Shown: positions 1-5,127 of the stretch, in pieces
How positions within the stretch are numbered: the first letter of the stretch is position 1
How the letters are laid out: every line of letters starts with the position of its first letter
Origin: Clostridiales bacterium
GTDB lineage: Bacteria > Bacillota > Clostridia > Oscillospirales > QAMX01
Direction of reading: 5' to 3'
NCBI GenBank assembly: GCA_003149835.1
Contig: QAMX01000069.1
Span: 1 to 10,078 of the forward strand
Length of the DNA: 10,078 nucleotides
Notes under the pieces: model-generated
Told to the model about the DNA's origin: nothing
Database searches by the model: none
Seen by the model: only the letters and a program-made list of their open reading frames with translations
Program-made: the position numbers and the translations under genes

Positions 1-14
1 TCTTATACACATCT
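1..14. other. Residual Tn5/Nextera mosaic-end sequence (library artefact)
   Basis: The first 14 bases, TCTTATACACATCT, are identical to the last 14 bases of the 19-bp Tn5 mosaic end (CTGTCTCTTATACACATCT) used in tagmentation libraries. An exact match at the very edge of a contig is very unlikely by chance. The outer end of the mosaic end faces the genomic sequence, which is the reverse of a simple adapter read-through, so a chimeric join is possible. Reading frames that run off this edge should not be trusted across these bases. Confidence 0.9.
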
Positions 15-114
15 TGTTCCGGCGCAGCTCCGGCGGATGAATCCATTCGGGGATGAGCGAGAGGGTACGGAATGTATGCACACGGATGTTTTTGGAAAAG
101 CTCAATACAGCCTC

Positions 115-143
115 ATTATACCGGTTTGGTTGACTTTTGTCAA
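115..143 (-). promoter_or_regulatory. Consensus sigma-A promoter firing leftward
   Basis: On the minus strand, TTGACA (143-138) and TATAAT (120-115) are separated by exactly 17 bp, a perfect match to the vegetative consensus. Transcription would start near 108 and run left off the window, so its gene is not visible. No Shine-Dalgarno site or clear start codon appears in the roughly 95 genomic bases that remain. The product could be a gene with a longer leader or a structured RNA. Confidence 0.7.
130..143. repeat. Inverted repeat shared by two divergent -35 boxes
   Basis: TTGAC-tttt-GTCAA is a perfect 5-bp inverted repeat. Its left arm is the core of the rightward -35 box (130-135) and its right arm is the core of the leftward -35 box (138-143). 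The two polymerases could not occupy both sites at once. The symmetry may simply follow from two facing -35 boxes, or it may also serve as an operator. Confidence 0.6.
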
Positions 144-158
144 TGTACATGGTAAAAT
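130..158 (+). promoter_or_regulatory. Sigma-A promoter of mrp
   Basis: TTGACT (130-135) and TAAAAT (153-158) are separated by 17 bp. The predicted start near 165 leaves a leader of about 27 nt before the mrp ATG at 192, with a GGAG ribosome-binding site at 179-182. The promoter is divergent from and interlocked with the leftward consensus promoter at 143-115. Confidence 0.75.
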
Positions 159-191
159 ATGGGTATCAAGAGACAAGTGGAGATGTGATAA

Positions 192-1031
192 ATGAGCGAA
201 GAATGTACGCACGATTGTTCCAACTGCGGGCAGGACTGCGGCGAACGGTCGGCGTTTGAAAAAGCGCGGACCAATGAGATGAGCGACGTCAAACGGACGA
301 TCGCGGTGGTCTCCGGCAAGGGAGGCGTCGGCAAGTCGCTGGTCACGGCGATGCTCGCCGTATCGATGCAGCGCCGCGGGTACCGTGCCGCCGTGATGGA
401 CTGCGACATCACCGGTCCGTCGATTCCGCGGATGTTCGGTATCAGGGACAAAGCGGAGATGGACGAGTCGGGCATCTACCCGGCGCACAGCAAGACGGGG
501 ATCGGCGTGATGAGCGTCAATCTGCTGCTGAAAAACGAGACCGATCCGGTCGTCTGGCGCGGCCCCATCTTGGCGGGAACGGTCAAGCAGTTCTGGACAG
601 ATACGGTCTGGGGCGACGTGGACTTTATGTTTATCGATATGCCGCCGGGAACCGGCGACGTGCCGCTGACGGTCTTCCAGTCGATCCCGCTCGACGGCGT
701 CATCATCGTTACCACGCCGCAGGAGCTGGTATCGATGATCGTCGAAAAGGCGATCAAAATGGCAAAGCTGATGGATATCCCGGTGCTCGGCATCGTCGAG
801 AACATGAGCTACGCCGAATGCCCTGACTGCGGCAAAAAGCTGTTTGTATTCGGCGAGAGCCATATCGACGCGGTCGCCGCCGAATACGGCCTCGACGTGC
901 TCGGGCGAATCCCGTTCCAGCCGGCGATCGCCGCCGCGGGCGACAAGGGCTCGATTGAACTCTGCGACGACACGCCGCTGAAAGACGCGGCCGATCGGAT
1001 CGGCAAGCTGCTGCCGGAGGAAAACGCCTGA
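192..1031 (+). CDS. mrp: Mrp/NBP35-type iron-sulfur cluster carrier P-loop ATPase
   Basis: This is a cytoplasmic ATPase of the Mrp/ApbC/NBP35 family, whose members bind a 4Fe-4S cluster at a dimer interface and pass it to target proteins. In the 279-aa product, a deviant Walker A motif GKGGVGKS lies at residues 42-49, the family motif DCDITGPSIP at 70-79, and DMPPGTGD at 149-156. A CxxC pair at C210/C213 is the expected bridging cluster ligand. The N-terminus carries four more cysteines (C5, C9, C12, C16), resembling the extra cluster site of NBP35 proteins; many bacterial Mrp proteins have a DUF59 domain there instead. The start is supported by GGAG nine bases upstream and a promoter at 130-158. 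The gene appears to be a single-gene unit ending at the hairpin near 1180-1214. Family assignment is firm; the target proteins cannot be read from the sequence. Confidence 0.95.
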   Translation: MSEECTHDCSNCGQDCGERSAFEKARTNEMSDVKRTIAVVSGKGGVGKSLVTAMLAVSMQRRGYRAAVMDCDITGPSIPRMFGIRDKAEMDESGIYPAHSKTGIGVMSVNLLLKNETDPVVWRGPILAGTVKQFWTDTVWGDVDFMFIDMPPGTGDVPLTVFQSIPLDGVIIVTTPQELVSMIVEKAIKMAKLMDIPVLGIVENMSYAECPDCGKKLFVFGESHIDAVAAEYGLDVLGRIPFQPAIAAAGDKGSIELCDDTPLKDAADRIGKLLPEENA

Positions 1032-1179
1032 ACGGTTTCAAAACCGCCGGCAACGACGGAAGGTTCTATTGGCAGTAGAGATGGCCGGAATCATTGGATC
1101 GACGTAATTTCCCGTTGCCGCGGAAAGATGAGGCTTTTTGTATATCGGTCGCGGTAGCGGCCTGTTTCAATGGGATGGG

Positions 1180-1214
1180 ACAGCTGGAGGCGCTTTGCCC
1201 CCGGCTGTTCTTTT
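1180..1214 (+). terminator. Hairpin terminator after mrp or attenuator before lysR-type gene
   Basis: The arms at 1180-1191 and 1197-1208 form a 12-position stem with one G-U pair and one A-C mismatch, a 5-nt loop, and a TCTTTT tract at 1209-1214. It lies 150 nt after the mrp stop and 57 nt before the regulator start. It most simply ends the mrp transcript. If the regulator's promoter lies upstream of it, it could instead act as an attenuator. Confidence 0.65.
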
Positions 1215-1220
1215 CATAAA

Positions 1221-1249
1221 CTCCATAGCCCGCGCTGATGGAGGCGGGC
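1221..1249 (+). repeat. Two overlapping, mutually exclusive small hairpins before the LysR-type gene
   Basis: CTCCAT (1221-1226) pairs with ATGGAG (1238-1243), and GCCCGC (1228-1233) pairs with GCGGGC (1244-1249). The two pairings interleave. With no bases between the second and fourth segments they could hardly form together as a pseudoknot, so they are alternatives. The ribosome-binding site follows about 12 nt later. They may have no function. Confidence 0.35.
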
Positions 1250-1270
1250 AGCGTGAAAAGGGAGACAGCC

Positions 1271-2218
1271 ATGACGTTGCAGCAACTCAAATATGTAATC
1301 GAAGTCGTTTCCGCAGGTTCGATCAGCCGCGCGGCCGAACGGATCTTTGTGACGCAGCCGAGCCTGTCCAACGCGATCAAGGAATTGGAGCAGGAACTTG
1401 GGATCGAGCTGTTTGTACGCACGAGCCGCGGCGCCATCCTTACGCAGGACGGCACGGAATTTCTGAGTTATGCCCGTCAGGTCGTTGAACAGGCGGAACT
1501 GTTGGAGCAGCGTTATCTGCACCGGCCGCCGCGCCGCCGCATTCTTTCTATATCGACGCAGCACTATGCATTTGCAGTCAACGCCTTCGTCAACTTGATT
1601 CGCCGCTATGGTCAGGACGAATATGAATTTACACTCCGTGAGACGCGGACGCACGCGATCATTGAGGACGTGCGCGACCTGCGAAGTGAGATCGGAATCC
1701 TCTATCTGAGCGATTTTAATGAGAAAATTATTTTAAAATTATTGCGTGAAAGTGGGCTGAGTTTTCAGCTTCTGCTCTCTGTACAGCCGCACGTGTTTGT
1801 CTGCACAGAAAACCCGCTGGCGTCGCGGCAGTCTATTTCAATAACAGACCTGGAAGCGTATCCCTGTCTTTCGTTTGAACAGGGCACCTACAATTCCTTT
1901 TACTTTTCCGAGGAAATCCTCAGCACGATTTCGCACCGGAAAAACATTCTCGTCAGCGACCGCGCGACGCTGTTCAACCTCTTGATCGGCCTCAACGGCT
2001 ATACGATTTCGACCGGTATCCTCAGCGAAGACCTCAACGGCACCAATATCGTCAGCGTGCCGCTGGAAAGCGAAGAGATGATCCGGGTCGGCTACATCGT
2101 GCGTCGCGATGTGGCGCTCAGCACGCCCGCCCGCGCCTATATCGACTGCCTGAAAGCCTATACGGCGGCAATCCGCGGCAACGCAGGCGAAAATATTTCG
2201 CCCCATGATATAGTTTAA
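1271..2218 (+). CDS. LysR-family transcriptional regulator, probable methionine (MtaR/MetR-type) regulator
   Basis: The 315-aa product is a typical LysR regulator. It has an N-terminal winged helix-turn-helix with the recognition region around residues 16-40 (SRAAERIFVTQPSLSNAIKE), a linker helix to about residue 85, then a two-lobed effector-binding domain. An upstream in-frame ATG at 1238 would add 11 residues. The ATG at 1271 is preferred because the family normally begins M-x-LQQLKY and a GGGAG site lies just upstream. Its stop codon sits inside a 31-bp palindrome whose core matches the MET-box of streptococcal MtaR regulators, and metE follows 139 bp downstream on the same strand. I infer that it regulates metE and responds to methionine supply; the effector cannot be read from the sequence. 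Part of the middle (about 1715-1745) is AT-rich compared with the neighbouring genes. LysR family membership is certain; the methionine role is inferred from the site and context. Confidence 0.93.
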   Translation: MTLQQLKYVIEVVSAGSISRAAERIFVTQPSLSNAIKELEQELGIELFVRTSRGAILTQDGTEFLSYARQVVEQAELLEQRYLHRPPRRRILSISTQHYAFAVNAFVNLIRRYGQDEYEFTLRETRTHAIIEDVRDLRSEIGILYLSDFNEKIILKLLRESGLSFQLLLSVQPHVFVCTENPLASRQSISITDLEAYPCLSFEQGTYNSFYFSEEILSTISHRKNILVSDRATLFNLLIGLNGYTISTGILSEDLNGTNIVSVPLESEEMIRVGYIVRRDVALSTPARAYIDCLKAYTAAIRGNAGENISPHDIV

Positions 2219-2232
2219 AACTATATCATGGG
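2202..2232. promoter_or_regulatory. Perfect 31-bp palindrome with a MET-box core (LysR operator)
   Basis: Arms of 15 bp (2202-2216 and 2218-2232) are perfectly complementary around a single central base. The central 17 bases (2209-2225), TATAGTTTAAAACTATA, match the MET-box consensus TATAGTTTNAAACTATA that I recall for MtaR-type regulators in Streptococcaceae. They also contain the generic LysR motif T-N11-A (2211/2223). The centre is about 67 bp upstream of the predicted metE start, the usual recognition-site distance for a LysR activator. The site overlaps the stop codon of the regulator gene. A terminator role is unlikely because A-rich sequence, not a T run, follows on the + strand. Confidence 0.8.
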
Positions 2233-2268
2233 ATAAAAAATTAGAGTTAACGCATAGAAGGCCTTTTG

Positions 2269-2277
2269 TGCTATACT
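2269..2277 (+). promoter_or_regulatory. Extended -10 promoter element of metE
   Basis: TGCTATACT is an extended -10 element (TG-N-TATACT). No good -35 box lies 17 bp upstream; TTAACG at 2247-2252 is 19 bp away and weak. A promoter with a poor -35 fits one that needs the activator bound at 2202-2232. Transcription would start near 2284. Confidence 0.6.
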
Positions 2278-2278
2278 G

Positions 2279-2322
2279 TTCATGCAGGGCGCAGAAGGTC
2301 CTTTTTAGCGTACCTGCATGAA
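2279..2322 (+). repeat. Inverted repeat at the metE transcription start and leader
   Basis: TTCATGCAGG (2279-2288) and CCTGCATGAA (2313-2322) are perfect 10-bp arms around 24 nt. They span the predicted start site and early leader, upstream of the ribosome-binding site. The element could be a second operator or a 5' stem-loop. It does not resemble an S-box riboswitch or T-box, and the leader is too short for either. Confidence 0.5.
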
Positions 2323-2357
2323 TCATTTTAATAGTAAGGAACGAGGAAGAGAATAAC

Positions 2358-4652
2358 ATGAAGACAGCGGTTGTGGGTTTTCCGCGCATCGGCGCGCAAC
2401 GGGAGTTGAAATTCGCCACAGAGCGGTATTTCAGGGGCGAACTGACGGAACAGGCTCTGTGTGCGGAGGGCGCGGTTCTCCGGAGGAAGCACTGGGAAAA
2501 GCAGGCGGCGCACGGGATCGACTGGATTCCCTCCAACGACTTTTCATTTTATGACAACATGCTGGACATGGCGTGCCTGCTGAATTGTGTTCCGCAGCGC
2601 TATCAGGCGCTGAATCTGACGGAAATGCAACGGTATTTTGCGATGGCGCGGGGTTATCAAGGCGGGCAAGGAGACGTCAAGGCGCTTATAATGAAGAAAT
2701 GGTTCCATACGAACTATCATTATATCGTTCCCGAATTGGAGGACGGCTGCGAGATTCGGTTGGCGGGGACTAAGCCGTTCGATGAATTTGCCGAGGCACA
2801 GGCGTTGGGCATCAAAACCAAGCCCGTCGTCATCGGACCCTATACGTTCCTGCGGCTGGCGCGTTGTACAGGCAGCAGAACAGCCGCGTCGTTTGGCCCT
2901 GAGATCGCCAACGCCTATGCGGCGTTGGCGCAGCGTTTTTCCGCGCTTGGCGCGGAGTGGATACAACTGGATGAGCCGGCACTGGTCCTTGATCTGTCCG
3001 AGGAGGATATCGCTTTCTTCACCGAGCTCTACCGGCCTTTGCTGGCAGAAAAAGGGCGCTGCAAAGTGCTCGTACAGACGTATTTCGGCGACGTGCGCGA
3101 CTGTTATTCGGCGTTGACGGATTTGCCGTTCGACGGCGTCGGGTTGGATTTCTGTGAAGGTGCGATGAATCAAGAGCTGATCCGCCGCTACGGCTTTCCG
3201 AAGGGAAAGGTGTTGTTTGCCGGAGCTGTCAGCGGCTCGAATATCTGGCGGAACGATTATTCCGAAACGCTGGCGCTGATCAAGGAACTTTGCCAATACT
3301 CTTCCGATCTGGTGCTCGGTACGTCCTGCTCACTGCTGCATGTGCCATATTCGACGGCCGGCGAAGACAAAATGACCGAAGAGCAACGGCGGCATTTCGC
3401 CTTTGCCGAGGAAAAGCTCGCTGAACTGGCCGAGCTGGGCGGGCTTCTTTCTGTATCGGAGCCTGAAACGCATCCGGCGTACCTGCAAAACCAAGCCCTC
3501 CGCGCCTCTCTCCGCGACCGCAACGCGGCGGTGTGCGCAAGGGTGGCTGCCCTGACGGAACAGGACTTTACGCGTCTGCCGGCGAGAGAAGAGCGCACCG
3601 GCATACAGGCGGCGGCGTTTCGCTTGCCCCTGCTTCCGACGACGACGATCGGTTCCTTTCCGCAGACCGGCGAGGTTCGTGAGAACCGCACGGCTTATCG
3701 AAACGGGCGGATCAGCGAATCAGAATACACCGTCAACTACCGGGAAAAGATCCGAAACTGCATCCGGCAGCAGGAGGCGCTCGGGCTGGACGTGCTCGTT
3801 CACGGTGAATTTGAACGCAACGATATGGTGGAGTTTTTCGGGGAACGGCTTGAAGGCTTTGTCATTACAGCGAACGGCTGGGTACAGTCCTATGGCACGC
3901 GCTGCGTCAAGCCGCCGATTATCTGGAATGATATCTCCCGCGCCCGTCCGCTGACGGTCGATGACGCCGTTTTTGCGCAGTCGCTGACGGAAAAACCGGT
4001 CAAGGGCATGCTCACCGGACCGGTGACGATCCTGAACTGGTCGTTTGCACGTGAAGATGTGCCGCGCCGGGAATCGGCCGTTCAGCTGGCGCTGGCCATA
4101 CGAGACGAAGTGCTGGCGCTGGAGGCCCACGGCATACGCATGATTCAGATCGACGAAGCGGCGCTGCGCGAAAAGCTGCCGCTGCGCAAGAGCGAATGGC
4201 ACAGCGCATATCTCGACTGGGCGATTCCGGCTTTCCGACTGACGCACAGCGGCGTGCAGCCGGAAACGCAGATTCACACGCATATGTGCTACAGCGAATT
4301 TTCAGATATCATTCCTGAGATCGACGCAATGGATGCGGACGTCGTCTCCTTTGAGGCTTCTCGATCGAATCTGTCGATCATCGGCGCATTGCAGGCGCGC
4401 GGTTTTCAGAGCGCCGTCGGTCCTGGCGTCTATGATATCCATTCTCCTCGCATTCCAAGCGTAGAGGAAATCAAATGCGCGCTGCGGGAAATGCTGAGAT
4501 ATTTGCCTGCGGAAAAGCTCTGGGTCAACCCGGACTGCGGCCTGAAAACACGGGGGGAAGAGGAGACGCTTCCAGCGCTGACCCATATGGTACAAGCGGC
4601 GGGGGACGTCAGAGCGGAACTTGCCGCTGGGGGCGAGGGATCGGGAATGTGA
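2358..4652 (+). CDS. metE: Cobalamin-independent methionine synthase MetE
   Basis: MetE (5-methyltetrahydropteroyltriglutamate-homocysteine methyltransferase) moves the methyl group of methyltetrahydrofolate to homocysteine, the last step of methionine synthesis, without vitamin B12. The 764-aa length is normal for the family. The N-terminal barrel occupies about residues 1-350 and the catalytic C-terminal barrel about 425-750, starting at TTTIGSFPQT. All four zinc ligands are present: H642 and C644 (HTHMC), E666 (VSFEASRS) and C727 (NPDCGLKTRG), each one position from the E. coli residues 641, 643, 665 and 726. DIHSPR at 693-698 is also conserved. The start is supported by GAGGAAG at 2343-2349, eight bases before ATG. 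The MET-box and extended -10 upstream suggest activation by the adjacent LysR protein. No terminator is visible until 5042, so the message may have a long 3' tail. Confidence 0.97.
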   Translation: MKTAVVGFPRIGAQRELKFATERYFRGELTEQALCAEGAVLRRKHWEKQAAHGIDWIPSNDFSFYDNMLDMACLLNCVPQRYQALNLTEMQRYFAMARGYQGGQGDVKALIMKKWFHTNYHYIVPELEDGCEIRLAGTKPFDEFAEAQALGIKTKPVVIGPYTFLRLARCTGSRTAASFGPEIANAYAALAQRFSALGAEWIQLDEPALVLDLSEEDIAFFTELYRPLLAEKGRCKVLVQTYFGDVRDCYSALTDLPFDGVGLDFCEGAMNQELIRRYGFPKGKVLFAGAVSGSNIWRNDYSETLALIKELCQYSSDLVLGTSCSLLHVPYSTAGEDKMTEEQRRHFAFAEEKLAELAELGGLLSVSEPETHPAYLQNQALRASLRDRNAAVCARVAALTEQDFTRLPAREERTGIQAAAFRLPLLPTTTIGSFPQTGEVRENRTAYRNGRISESEYTVNYREKIRNCIRQQEALGLDVLVHGEFERNDMVEFFGERLEGFVITANGWVQSYGTRCVKPPIIWNDISRARPLTVDDAVFAQSLTEKPVKGMLTGPVTILNWSFAREDVPRRESAVQLALAIRDEVLALEAHGIRMIQIDEAALREKLPLRKSEWHSAYLDWAIPAFRLTHSGVQPETQIHTHMCYSEFSDIIPEIDAMDADVVSFEASRSNLSIIGALQARGFQSAVGPGVYDIHSPRIPSVEEIKCALREMLRYLPAEKLWVNPDCGLKTRGEEETLPALTHMVQAAGDVRAELAAGGEGSGM

Positions 4653-5127
4653 CACAGACCGATGCCGGCCTGAAAACGAGTCGGAAAGAAAGTGCGGTTG
4701 CGAGCAGAGGCAGAGCGGCGGACATGGGTCGCGGTTATAGTTGCCGGATCGAGACAATCCTCTATAAAAATGAAAAAGGCAGCGCAGAAGTTCTCCAAAA
4801 CCGCGTCCAGTGCCTGTTTTTCCACAATTGGCCGGGCGTGTCTTGTCAAAATTAAAATTCAAATAGTCGGTACAGCCGTGCAGCGCTTCCTTTGCCGTGC
4901 CGTGGGCTGGAAACGTGGGGCGGTAAAGGTAAGACAGAGCGTTTTCTGCGCCGCTGAAATTGCGAACGACCTCGCATTGTTTCATATTCATAGAGGAAAG
5001 AGAAAGTCTTGCCACATCGATTCGACTGAAAAACAGAATGGAAGAACGCATGCCCAAAATCAGGCATGCGTTCTTTTGCTTTATATGGATGATTGCGGCC
5101 GCATAAAAGCCGCAGGATAGGACGGAC
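4653..5127. other. 475-bp convergent intergenic region without a convincing gene
   Basis: This lies between the stop codons of metE and ispH-S1. Several reading frames are open on both strands, but none has a ribosome-binding site together with a recognisable protein. The best + frame (from ATG 4770) runs straight through the terminator hairpin at 5042-5077. TTGCCG (4741-4746) and TATAAA (4763-4768), 16 bp apart, form a weak promoter-like pair with no clear gene behind it. A 12-bp copy of a metE segment occurs at 4666-4677. The region may be decayed coding sequence. Confidence 0.6.
5042..5077. terminator. Strong hairpin terminator between convergent units
   Basis: The 13-bp arms at 5042-5054 and 5063-5075 are perfectly complementary around an 8-nt loop. 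On the + strand the stem runs into TTCTTTTGCTTT, giving a good rightward terminator for metE read-through. On the - strand it lies 53-86 nt beyond the ispH-S1 stop, and its AAGAA/TTCTT base plus a nearby TTTTT could also stop leftward transcription. Confidence 0.8.

Noticed and set aside
1..150. Leftward open frame from ATG at 150 to the window edge
   Set aside because: It has no ribosome-binding site, would contain the consensus promoter 143-115 inside its coding sequence, and ends in adapter sequence. I prefer the promoter reading, though a short genuine gene starting further left is possible.
15..194. Rightward open frame running from the edge into the mrp start
   Set aside because: It passes through the mrp promoter and leader, has no recognisable protein content and begins in or next to adapter sequence.
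1238..1270. Eleven-residue N-terminal extension of the LysR protein
   Set aside because: LysR proteins normally start at the M-x-LQQL helix; the ATG at 1271 has a proper GGGAG site and the ATG at 1238 does not.
2202..2232. Palindrome as a Rho-independent terminator of the LysR gene
   Set aside because: There is no T run on the + strand after it (ATAAAAAATTAG follows), and the loop would be too small without breaking base pairs.
2233..2357. S-box (SAM) riboswitch or T-box before metE
   Set aside because: The leader after the predicted start is only about 75 nt and lacks the conserved motifs of either element.
4770..5120. Small + strand frame starting MKKAAQK downstream of a TATAAA
   Set aside because: No ribosome-binding site; it reads through the strong terminator hairpin at 5042-5077 and resembles no family I know.
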